DNA from: an uncultured Opitutales bacterium
GTDB lineage: Bacteria; Verrucomicrobiota; Verrucomicrobiia; Opitutales; Intestinicryptomonadaceae
Length of the DNA stretch: 5,085 nt
Assembly: GCA_900545715.1 (NCBI GenBank)
Contig: URAJ01000067.1
Coordinates: 1-5,085 of the forward strand
Direction: 5' to 3'
The notes under the pieces are model-generated. The model did no database searches and had not been told where the DNA came from. It saw nothing but the letters and a program-made list of their open reading frames with translations. This document shows positions 1-5,085 of the stretch, piece after piece. Both the position numbers and the translations under genes were made by a program. Position 1 is the first letter of the stretch, and each line of letters opens with the position of its first letter.

Positions 1-50
1 AAAGACAAATCTAAAAAATCAACCTATTCCACAACCTTTGGTGTTGACCC

Positions 51-80
51 AAAAAAAGACCGCCTCTTTGCGAAGCGGTC
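51..80 (-). terminator. Rho-independent terminator of tRNA-Phe
   Basis: Read on the minus strand, GACCGC pairs with GCGGTC around a short, partly paired loop and is followed directly by seven T residues (plus-strand 51-57). It starts four bases after the encoded CCA of the tRNA, the expected place for the stop of a single-gene tRNA transcript. On the plus strand the hairpin has only four bases of A after it and no T run, so it is a one-way signal. Confidence 0.8.
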
Positions 81-84
81 AAAA

Positions 85-160
85 TGGTGGCCGGACCAGG
101 AATCGAACCAGGGACACAAGGATTTTCAGTCCTCCGCTCTACCAACTGAGCTATCCGGCC
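85..160 (-). tRNA. tRNA-Phe (anticodon GAA), CCA encoded
   Basis: This is a 76-base cloverleaf on the minus strand. The acceptor stem GGCCGGA/TCCGGCC is perfect, the D stem is GCTC/GAGC, and the anticodon stem GAGGA/TCCTT has one G-U pair. The loop CTGAAAA places anticodon GAA at plus-strand 127-125, reading UUC/UUU, hence phenylalanine. The T loop TTCGATT is canonical and the variable region GTGTC is short. The discriminator is A73 and the 3' CCA (plus 87-85) is in the DNA. The T stem is unusual: CCTGG faces CCTGG, leaving a U51-U63 mismatch (plus 110 and 98) flanked by two G-C pairs on each side. The gene looks functional because everything else is intact and a good terminator follows. It stands alone in the window and diverges from the SGNH hydrolase gene. 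Confidence 0.97.
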
Positions 161-176
161 AAAAATTGAAGTTCTT

Positions 177-205
177 ACTTCATTTTAAATATGCCAATAT
201 GTCAA
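177..205 (-). promoter_or_regulatory. Candidate promoter for tRNA-Phe (weak)
   Basis: A perfect -35 hexamer TTGACA lies on the minus strand at plus 205-200. At 17 bases spacing the -10 position reads TGAAGT, only 3 of 6 matches. A better hexamer, TAAAAT (plus 187-182), is only 12 bases away, too close for a normal sigma-70 promoter. The 17-base option would start transcription about 10 bases before the tRNA. TGAAGT is also one arm of a small inverted repeat (TGAAGT-TCTT-ACTTCA, 167-182). The -35 is seen in the sequence; the rest is inference. Confidence 0.3.
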
Positions 206-256
206 TATATTTTTTCAACTTTTTGCACTCTTCTATTATTCTTTTTACATTTTGGC

Positions 257-285
257 TTGTACCGAATTAATCCCCACATTATAAC
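257..285 (+). promoter_or_regulatory. Candidate sigma-70 promoter of the SGNH hydrolase gene
   Basis: TTGTAC (257-262), a 17-base spacer, then TATAAC (280-285), which is 5 of 6 to the -10 consensus. The -35 is weak, with only TTG matching. Transcription would start near 292, giving a leader of about 34 bases before the ATG at 326. The surrounding 161-325 stretch is AT-rich and otherwise carries no recognisable feature. The position inside the longer alternative reading frame supports the downstream start codon. Confidence 0.4.
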
Positions 286-325
286 TTCCCCATTTCCTAA
301 ATATTTACTTCTAAAAAAAATTCTT

Positions 326-1657
326 ATGAATTTATACAAAATATTCCTCTCTTTCATAATAACTATGCTTTGGGGGACAATGGCATCGGCAAGCCCAGAT
401 CTCCCCGAAACGCTAAGACCCCTCGCCGAGTCTAACGCGCGGCTCGGCATGCCAAATCTGCTCGAAAAACTCAAAGCAGGAGAACCTGTAAAAATTGCGT
501 ATCTCGGCGGAAGCATTACCGCACAAAACGGGTGGCGAGTGCTATCGCGCAAATTCATACAACGCAAATTTCCCAATGCAAAAGTTGAAGAAATAAACGC
601 CGCTATCGGCGGCACCGGCTCAGACCTCGGCTGCCTGAGAGTCGGCGCAGACGTCCTCTCAAAAAAACCGGACGCCGTTTTCGTGGAATTTGCCGTCAAC
701 GACGCACACCAACACCCCAACACCATTTTTAGAAATATGGAAGGCATCGTGCGGCAAATCTGGGGAAAGTCAAAAAATATTGATATATGCTTTATATACA
801 CCATCACTGAGAATAATGCGCAAGAGCTCAAAGACGGCAAGATGTCGCGCTCCGCAAGCGCAATGGAAGCTCTCGCAGACTATTATTCAATCCCGTCGAT
901 TCATTTCGGAAAGGCTGTTGCAGACGCGCTCGCCGCAAATAAAATCACAATGAAATCCGATTCGCCCGTAAAATATGTCGATGGAGAATCGCTCGATGAA
1001 ACGTCGAAAGTTTTACTGACTCCCGACGGAAAAATTCCATTTTCAAAAGACGGCGTCCACCCATATCCCAATACCGGACACTTGCTTTATGCGGGATCTT
1101 TTGCGCGCTCTTTTGAAGAATTCTCAAAAATGCCAAAAGATTCGGACGCTCTCGATGCGGCGCGTTCTAAACCCGCCGCCGACAACCTGTCGCCCACCAA
1201 CATAAAAACTATTCCCTTCGCAGCCGCCGAGCTTTTTGGAGACACGGAAGATCTATCTTGGGACTCCCCAATAATGTCTAAAAGTTTTTCGGAGCGCGCA
1301 CCATTTAAATTTAAAAAGTTTAAGAAAAACTCCGGATTCAAATTCGATTTCCACGGCAGAAAACTCGTAATGTACGTCCTTTACGGCCCCGGAGGCGGAG
1401 AGGCAACGGTCTCGACAGACTCGCAGGCTCCGCGCAAAATAAGATTCTTCGACGGATATTGCTCCTATTATAGAATGATGCCCATTTTAATTTTTGAGGG
1501 CAACGACGGTCGCCACATCGTGGAATTCAAAATGTCAGATTCTAAAATAGACAAGGGTTCTATTCTATTGCCGTCCCACAAGCAAGATTTCGATAAAAAT
1601 CCAAAAAAATACGAGCCCGCAAACGGATACGCATGCTGCCTATACGTGGTTCAATAA
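326..1657 (+). CDS. Secreted SGNH/GDSL-family hydrolase (probable esterase)
   Basis: A 443-residue protein of the SGNH hydrolase superfamily, whose members hydrolyse ester bonds; relatives of this layout often deacetylate polysaccharides. Residues 1-22 look like a Sec signal peptide: Lys5, a hydrophobic core, then ASA before Ser23. Block I is LGGSIT with nucleophile Ser63. Block II is GGTGS (95-99), providing an oxyanion glycine. Block III is FAVND with Asn125. Block V is KDGVHPY with Asp242 and His245. The full catalytic set is therefore present. Residues from about 280 to 443 form a second, probably beta-rich part that I cannot assign to a family, possibly carbohydrate-related. The frame stays open back to an ATG at 191, but I chose 326 because the extra 45 codons are AT-rich, would bury the signal peptide, and contain the candidate promoter. 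No clear Shine-Dalgarno precedes either ATG. The gene is monocistronic and ends at a strong terminator. Substrate is unknown. Confidence 0.87.
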   Translation: MNLYKIFLSFIITMLWGTMASASPDLPETLRPLAESNARLGMPNLLEKLKAGEPVKIAYLGGSITAQNGWRVLSRKFIQRKFPNAKVEEINAAIGGTGSDLGCLRVGADVLSKKPDAVFVEFAVNDAHQHPNTIFRNMEGIVRQIWGKSKNIDICFIYTITENNAQELKDGKMSRSASAMEALADYYSIPSIHFGKAVADALAANKITMKSDSPVKYVDGESLDETSKVLLTPDGKIPFSKDGVHPYPNTGHLLYAGSFARSFEEFSKMPKDSDALDAARSKPAADNLSPTNIKTIPFAAAELFGDTEDLSWDSPIMSKSFSERAPFKFKKFKKNSGFKFDFHGRKLVMYVLYGPGGGEATVSTDSQAPRKIRFFDGYCSYYRMMPILIFEGNDGRHIVEFKMSDSKIDKGSILLPSHKQDFDKNPKKYEPANGYACCLYVVQ

Positions 1658-1691
1658 ATCGGGATAATACAGCCCACGTTGTTCCGGTTTG

Positions 1692-1766
1692 ATGCTTCTG
1701 GTCGCGGAGGGCAAATATGCCGCTTGCAAATACATTGTCCCTCAAAAAAAAGAGCTTTCGGTTTAA
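1692..1766 (+). pseudogene. Possible relic of an SGNH-hydrolase 3' end (very tentative)
   Basis: A 24-codon open frame with no ribosome binding site lies between the hydrolase stop and the terminator; its frame opens after a TAA at 1665-1667. It encodes GKYAACKYIVPQ (codons 1710-1745), which resembles the last residues of the hydrolase just upstream, GYACCLYVVQ: Tyr, Ala, Cys, Tyr and Val align, 5 of the first 9 positions. This could be the remaining tail of a decayed tandem copy or an older C-terminus of the same gene. It could equally be chance in so short a stretch. Its stop codon falls in the terminator loop. It is unlikely to be an expressed gene. Confidence 0.15.
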
Positions 1767-1781
1767 TGCGAAAGCTCTTTT
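1744..1781. terminator. Bidirectional rho-independent terminator
   Basis: A perfect 13-base-pair stem (AAAAGAGCTTTCG at 1748-1760 with its complement at 1769-1781) encloses an 8-base loop. Read rightward it ends in TTTT and closes the SGNH hydrolase transcript about 90 bases after the stop codon. Read leftward the A run at 1744-1751 becomes a T run, closing the grpE-dnaJ transcript about 25 bases after the dnaJ stop. It serves two convergent genes. Confidence 0.88.
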
Positions 1782-1791
1782 AAAATCTACC

Positions 1792-1802
1792 GGCGCTGCG
1801 CC
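1792..1802 (-). other. Small GC palindrome just after dnaJ
   Basis: GGCGC and GCGCC face each other across a single base, so a hairpin would have 4 pairs and a 3-base loop. It lies three bases beyond the dnaJ stop codon on the minus strand and is followed by GGTAGATTTT. It is too short and its T run too remote for a convincing terminator, but it may protect the 3' end or assist the stronger terminator at 1744-1781. It may be chance. Confidence 0.25.
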
Positions 1803-1805
1803 AAG

Positions 1806-2954
1806 TTAAAAGAATTTTTTGTAGAAGGGCTGCGAAGATGATCCCTTATTGTTGTCGTCTCCGCAAAGCACTGCAAATTCTTCGAGTTTCTTGCGCTGTT
1901 CGTCGGTTAGGCGCGTCGGAACCTCTATGTTTATTCGCACGTACAAGTCGCCGACTCCGCCGCGCAGGCTCGGCATTCCCTGCCCTTTCAGCCTCATTAG
2001 CGCTCCAGGCTGGGTTCCGGGTGTTATTTTCAATATCGCCTTTTTGCCGGTCAACGTCTCCACTTCAACCTGCCCTCCAAGGGCGGCAAGCGTAAACTTT
2101 ACGTTTATGTCCGTGTACAAATCGTTGCCTTCGCGCTCAAACATCGGATTCGACGCAACTACTATTACGACGTATAAATCGCCGCTCGGTCCGCCATTGT
2201 ATCCTGCGTTGCCTGCGCCGCTTTTTCTAAGCCTCGAGCCCGTATAGACTCCGGCGGGAATGTCTATCTTAACTTCATTGCGCTCTTTTATGCGCCCCTC
2301 GCCGCCGCATCTCGGGCATGGATTGTCAATTACAGTGCCGGTACCGTGGCATGTCGGACAGGGCTGGCTGAATCTTATCGGCCCTTTTGCCATATTTACG
2401 CGCCCGGTCCCGCCGCACTTTGGGCAAACCTTGCGGCTCTCGGCGCTCTTCGAGCCGGTTCCCTTGCAGTCAGGGCACTCCGCGAGACGGTTGTACCTTA
2501 TTGTGCGAGATGCACCCTTTGCAGCATCTTCAAGCGAAATCTCCAACTCGACGCTTATGTCGGACCCGCGCTCGGGCGCATTGACGTCTTCCTCATGCAT
2601 TCCGCCGCCGCCCATGCCGCCAAAGAAATCATAAAACGCTCCGCCGCCCCCGCCGCCGAATACTTGGCGGAATATGTCGTACGGATCTTGGAATCCGCCG
2701 TACCCGGCTGCGCCGCCGCCCATGCCGCCCTGCGTGAACGCGGCATGCCCAAATTGGTCGTATTTAGCGCGCTTCTCTTCATCGGACAATACCTCGTAAG
2801 CCTCGGAAACCTGCTTGAATTTTTCCTCGGCCGCCTTGTCGCCCGGATTGTGGTCCGGGTGGTATTTTAATGCGAGCTTCCTGTACGCCTTTTTTATCTC
2901 TTGGGCTGTCGCATTCTTATCGACTCCCAATACCTTGTAAAAATCTTCCGCCAT
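1806..2954 (-). CDS. dnaJ: Chaperone protein DnaJ (Hsp40, type I)
   Basis: A 382-residue co-chaperone that delivers unfolded clients to DnaK in the cytoplasm and stimulates its ATPase. The J domain covers residues 1-70 with the essential HPD at 32-34. A Gly/Phe-rich linker follows (about 76-119), with runs of glycine broken by Phe, Tyr and Met. The zinc-binding domain has all four CxxCxGxG repeats: Cys160/163, Cys177/180, Cys199/202 and Cys213/216. The client-binding C-terminal domains follow, with typical stretches such as [34 protein letters not shown] and [10 protein letters not shown]. Length and order match full-length type I DnaJ (E. coli about 376 residues). The tail ends in PFYKKFF after a Ser/Asn/Gly-rich patch. 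The start is set by an AGAGG site six bases upstream. It is the last gene of the grpE-dnaJ unit and runs into the terminator at 1744-1781. Confidence 0.98.
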   Translation of the reverse strand: MAEDFYKVLGVDKNATAQEIKKAYRKLALKYHPDHNPGDKAAEEKFKQVSEAYEVLSDEEKRAKYDQFGHAAFTQGGMGGGAAGYGGFQDPYDIFRQVFGGGGGGAFYDFFGGMGGGGMHEEDVNAPERGSDISVELEISLEDAAKGASRTIRYNRLAECPDCKGTGSKSAESRKVCPKCGGTGRVNMAKGPIRFSQPCPTCHGTGTVIDNPCPRCGGEGRIKERNEVKIDIPAGVYTGSRLRKSGAGNAGYNGGPSGDLYVVIVVASNPMFEREGNDLYTDINVKFTLAALGGQVEVETLTGKKAILKITPGTQPGALMRLKGQGMPSLRGGVGDLYVRINIEVPTRLTDEQRKKLEEFAVLCGDDNNKGSSSQPFYKKFF

Positions 2955-2960
2955 AAAAAG

Positions 2961-2965
2961 CCTCT
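2961..2965 (-). promoter_or_regulatory. dnaJ ribosome binding site overlapping the grpE stop
   Basis: On the minus strand the sequence reads TAGAGG, six bases, then ATG. AGAGG is a good Shine-Dalgarno at proper distance from the dnaJ start (2954). TAG of the same string is the grpE stop codon (2966-2964). Ribosomes finishing grpE therefore stop on the dnaJ initiation site, which suggests translational coupling. It fixes the dnaJ start. Confidence 0.85.
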
Positions 2966-3629
2966 ATTTCTTCTTCGGCTTGCCGCTCGAAACAACAACG
3001 CTCGCGGGGCGCACAAGTCGCCCGTGTATCTTATATCCCGCGCGCATAACCTTTATAACCTTGTTTTCTTCGACAGTATCGCTCGGAGAATGCGATACGC
3101 ACTCTTGCGTGTTTGGGTCAAAATCTGCCCCTTCGCCGGAAATTTCTTCCACTCCGTAGTTAGAAAGCACTTTCTTTATTTGCGAATACACCATTTCGAC
3201 TCCCTGCAAGAGCGTCCTTGCATCATTTGACGTCTTTGCCGCCTCTATCGCCATCTCAAGATGGTCCACCGAAGGTATTAGCTCCTCTATCAGCGGCTGT
3301 ACCGCAAATTTTGCAAGCTCCTGCTTCTCGCGCTGCACCTTTCGCCTGTATGTATCCAAATCGGCAAGAGTGCGCATATATAAATCTTTATTCTTTTCGG
3401 CCTGCGCCACGGCATCGTCCAAACGTCTCATCAAATCTGTTGCGTTCATCGCCTGCTCTTCCGCGCACATATCGTCGGCGGCGCGTTCGGCGTCGGTTTC
3501 CGTGGCCTCGCGGCCGGGTATCGGTTCGAGTTCGGGCGCGCGAGCCGATTCGAGCGGCTTCAAGCCTTCTTTTCCCAATTCCGCTGAATCCTCATTTGCG
3601 CCCCGGTTATTCTCGTGTTTATGCTTCAT
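2964..3629 (-). CDS. grpE: Nucleotide exchange factor GrpE
   Basis: A 221-residue GrpE, the cytoplasmic dimeric factor that releases ADP from DnaK so that client is freed and the Hsp70 cycle restarts. Residues 1-60 are a variable, polar, mostly acidic extension, probably disordered. Residues about 64-160 form the long dimerising helices, with the typical LADLDTYRRKVQREKQEL (88-105) and PLIEELIPSVDHLEMAI (112-128). The compact C-terminal beta domain carries the family signature from FDPN (170-173) and QECV through GYKIHGRLVRPASVVVS (198-214). It is slightly longer than E. coli GrpE (197 residues) because of the N-terminal extension. The ATG at 3629 is the only start that fits; no Shine-Dalgarno precedes it, so initiation may be leaderless or otherwise SD-independent. 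dnaJ follows after 9 bases. No dnaK or hrcA is in the window. Confidence 0.97.
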   Translation of the reverse strand: MKHKHENNRGANEDSAELGKEGLKPLESARAPELEPIPGREATETDAERAADDMCAEEQAMNATDLMRRLDDAVAQAEKNKDLYMRTLADLDTYRRKVQREKQELAKFAVQPLIEELIPSVDHLEMAIEAAKTSNDARTLLQGVEMVYSQIKKVLSNYGVEEISGEGADFDPNTQECVSHSPSDTVEENKVIKVMRAGYKIHGRLVRPASVVVSSGKPKKK

Positions 3630-3713
3630 GGTTTAACTTAAATTTTATTTATCGTAAAATATGACAATTCTGTTAGCTAAAAAGTCTCATATTTTGGCGT
3701 ATTTTTCAAGCGC
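3630..3713 (-). promoter_or_regulatory. AT-rich leader of grpE-dnaJ; probable promoter region, no CIRCE
   Basis: These 84 bases separate the nucleotidyltransferase stop from the grpE start and are far more AT-rich than the genes either side. On the minus strand there is a -35-like TTGTCA (plus 3667-3662) and a -10-like TAAAAT (3647-3642), but their spacing is only 14 bases. If TAAAAT is used, transcripts would begin within about ten bases of the grpE ATG, consistent with the lack of a Shine-Dalgarno there. A perfect 8-base palindrome TTAGCTAA sits at 3673-3680. No CIRCE operator (TTAGCACTC-N9-GAGTGCTAA) is present. No T-tailed terminator for the upstream gene is seen, so read-through is possible. 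Confidence 0.35.
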
Positions 3714-5085
3714 CTATTTCTCCGCCCGACTTTCCAACCACTTCAAAGCGCCGTCCAAGTCGGAAAATCCGCCGTCGAGCTGCGCCTCGTACGCCTCTGA
3801 AAGTATATCCTTGAATTTTGCCGACGGAACCATGCCGCGCTCTATGAGATGCCGCCCCATCAATATCGGCGCAGGCGCGGAATCGCGCACGCTAAGCTCG
3901 CGCGCCCTCTCGGAAATCCATACACCCTGCGGCGAGTCCCCGGGCTCTATCGGAGGACGCCCGTTGCGGTCCGCGGAATCGACCCTCACAAGCCTGTCTA
4001 TCCGCTGCACTTTCCGCGCAAGCCTCCGTATTGCGGAGTCCCCCGCCCCGCTGCGCCATAAGTCCAAAACCGCCATATGCCGCTCCACTAGCACGCATAC
4101 CTGCTCTATCAGCGACTTCTCGCGCGTCATTCTGCCTAAAAATTTCAGAGTTGGCTTCACCCCCAGAATATCGTGCCCATAAGAATGTATCTTGCCGTCG
4201 TCCCCCCTCTTGGTGCATAGAGGCTTGCCCAAGTCGTGGCAAAGCACGGCGAGCCCTACTATTAAGTCTTCGCGCTCGTCGCCTATCCTTTCTTTCGCAA
4301 AATGGTCGAGGCAAAAGCCAGTATGCACAAACACGTCCCCCTCGGGATGCCATTGGGGATCCTGCGGGCACCCCACGCATGCGGCAAGCTCAGGGAAATA
4401 TTTCACCCAACCGCAATCACGCAAGAAATTCAATCCGTCGGATATTTTTATACCTTTTAAAATTAGTTTCTTCCACTCTTCAAACACCCTTTCAGGCGCC
4501 AACCCGCCAAACGGAATCTCCGCACACAACGCAACTGTCTCGGGCGCGGGAACAAGTCCGAAGCGCGCTATGAACTGCATCGCCCTGAGCACGCGCAGAG
4601 AATCCTCCGCAAATTTGCCGGACGTATGGCGCAATATTCTGTTTTTCAAATCCTCCCTTCCGGAATACGGATCGACAATCTCTCCGGTCAGGTAATCGCA
4701 CAGCATTGCGTTTATAGTAAAGTCTCGGCGCGCACATGCGTCCTCTACGGGCAAAAACGGGTCGCATTCAATTTCAAACGACTTGTGCCCTTCGCCGACT
4801 TTGCGCTCCCTCCGCGGAACGCTCACGTCTATATCGTACCCTTTAAGAATCCAAACGCCAAAACTTTTGCCGACTACTTCAAACCGAAAGCGGCGCGACA
4901 ATATGCTTTCTATGCGCTCGGGTTCAAGACCATAGATTTCCATATCTACGTCCTTCGGCGCTATGCCAAGCAGGGCGTCCCTCACGCAGCCTCCGACCAG
5001 ATACGCCCGCCCTCCTGCTTCTTTTACGGCAGAGCTTATCCAGCGGCATGACCGCGAAGGCTTTGTATTCTGGAGCAAGCGGCGG
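3714..5085 (-). CDS. cca: CCA tRNA nucleotidyltransferase / poly(A) polymerase family, with HD domain (5' end open)
   Basis: A class II tRNA nucleotidyltransferase-type protein that adds or repairs the 3' CCA of tRNA using CTP and ATP. Numbering from the TTG at 5078 gives 454 residues. The nucleotidyltransferase head shows LVGGCVRD (27-34), the metal-binding D43-V-D45, a likely third carboxylate in DIDVSVPRR (82-90), and RRDFTINAM (117-125). The nucleotide-recognition helix is EDSLRVLRAMQFIARF (158-173), followed by ERVFEEWKKLI (196-206). An HD domain follows: His252, His281-Asp282 and His302 in GHD. The tail (PILMGRHLIERG to GALKWL) is typical of the family. The HD domain argues against PcnB-type poly(A) polymerase; CC- or A-adding specialists cannot be excluded. 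The frame continues without a stop to the right edge; only 7 bases precede the TTG and show no ribosome binding site. The start may therefore be this TTG or lie outside, with few residues missing. Confidence 0.9.
   Translation of the reverse strand, partial: RRLLQNTKPSRSCRWISSAVKEAGGRAYLVGGCVRDALLGIAPKDVDMEIYGLEPERIESILSRRFRFEVVGKSFGVWILKGYDIDVSVPRRERKVGEGHKSFEIECDPFLPVEDACARRDFTINAMLCDYLTGEIVDPYSGREDLKNRILRHTSGKFAEDSLRVLRAMQFIARFGLVPAPETVALCAEIPFGGLAPERVFEEWKKLILKGIKISDGLNFLRDCGWVKYFPELAACVGCPQDPQWHPEGDVFVHTGFCLDHFAKERIGDEREDLIVGLAVLCHDLGKPLCTKRGDDGKIHSYGHDILGVKPTLKFLGRMTREKSLIEQVCVLVERHMAVLDLWRSGAGDSAIRRLARKVQRIDRLVRVDSADRNGRPPIEPGDSPQGVWISERARELSVRDSAPAPILMGRHLIERGMVPSAKFKDILSEAYEAQLDGGFSDLDGALKWLESRAEK

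Noticed and set aside
25..33. TATTCCACA, resembling a DnaA box
   Set aside because: Only 7 of 9 positions fit TTATNCACA, it is a single copy, and no dnaA, dnaN or clustered boxes are near. There is no support for an origin.
167..182. Inverted repeat TGAAGT-TCTT-ACTTCA between tRNA-Phe and the SGNH gene
   Set aside because: Six base pairs in AT-rich DNA are expected by chance; it has no T run and matches no operator I know. It is mentioned only because it overlaps the possible tRNA -10.
1..270. A frame on the plus strand open from the left edge to about 270, crossing the tRNA
   Set aside because: Its middle (SNQGHKDFQSSALPTELS) is the familiar translation of a tRNA antisense strand, and it runs through the tRNA terminator. 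There is no visible start and no plausible product.
1560..1745. Minus-strand frame of 61 codons in the convergent gap
   Set aside because: It overlaps the end of the hydrolase gene on the opposite strand, shows no ribosome binding site, and resembles no known protein.
2630..2730. Clustered CCGCCGCC-type short repeats
   Set aside because: They are simply the complement of glycine codons in the DnaJ Gly/Phe region, not an independent repeat or CRISPR array.
2346..2870. Long plus-strand frames opposite dnaJ
   Set aside because: They are shadows of the GC-rich, glycine-rich dnaJ coding strand; their translations are Ala/Pro/Arg-rich with no domain, and DnaJ is unmistakable on the other strand.
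3218..3664. Plus-strand frames opposite grpE and its leader
   Set aside because: The translations are of low complexity, without motifs, and lie opposite a complete grpE.
3696..3714. GGCG/CGCC inverted repeat at the end of the nucleotidyltransferase gene
   Set aside because: Four pairs around an 11-base loop with no directly following T run on either strand; not a credible terminator.
4031..4695. Plus- and minus-strand frames overlapping the nucleotidyltransferase gene
   Set aside because: They are alternative-frame shadows of a gene whose conserved motifs are present from end to end.

Overview
The window is about 5.1 kb of ordinary bacterial chromosome. It holds one tRNA gene and four protein genes: tRNA-Phe, a secreted SGNH hydrolase, dnaJ, grpE and a CCA-adding-type nucleotidyltransferase. 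The coding DNA is of moderate GC, while the gaps and leaders are clearly AT-rich. Several features recall the PVC group (Verrucomicrobiota, Lentisphaerota): an SGNH hydrolase with a C-terminal accessory domain, weak or absent Shine-Dalgarno sequences at some starts, and a leaderless-looking grpE. This placement is a guess from general character and no marker gene in the window proves it.

Layout from left to right. Positions 1-50 are AT-rich with no supported gene. A tRNA-Phe(GAA) gene with an encoded CCA end is transcribed leftward (160 to 85) into a hairpin-plus-T terminator (80 to 51). An AT-rich gap of about 165 bases carries candidate promoters for both the tRNA (leftward) and the next gene (rightward). 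The SGNH hydrolase gene runs rightward (326-1657) and encodes a 443-residue exported protein. A 148-base convergent gap (1658-1805) contains a strong bidirectional terminator and a short open frame resembling the tail of the hydrolase. The rest is on the minus strand in transcription order: the nucleotidyltransferase (from the right edge to 3714), an 84-base AT-rich leader, grpE (3629-2964) and dnaJ (2954-1806).

How the genes work together. GrpE is the nucleotide exchange factor and DnaJ the J-domain co-chaperone of the same Hsp70 (DnaK) cycle. The two genes are 9 bases apart and the grpE stop codon lies inside the dnaJ ribosome binding site, so they are almost certainly co-transcribed and translationally coupled. 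DnaK is not in the window and no CIRCE operator is visible. The nucleotidyltransferase matures or repairs tRNA 3' ends. The one tRNA seen here already encodes CCA, so for that tRNA the enzyme would act in repair. The SGNH hydrolase is an independent unit that probably removes ester groups (for example acetyl) from polysaccharide outside the cytoplasm, but its substrate cannot be read from the sequence.

I looked for an undescribed system (repeats, CRISPR, mobile elements, toxin-antitoxin pairs, structured RNAs) and found none that I can support. The findings below are modest points of interest.
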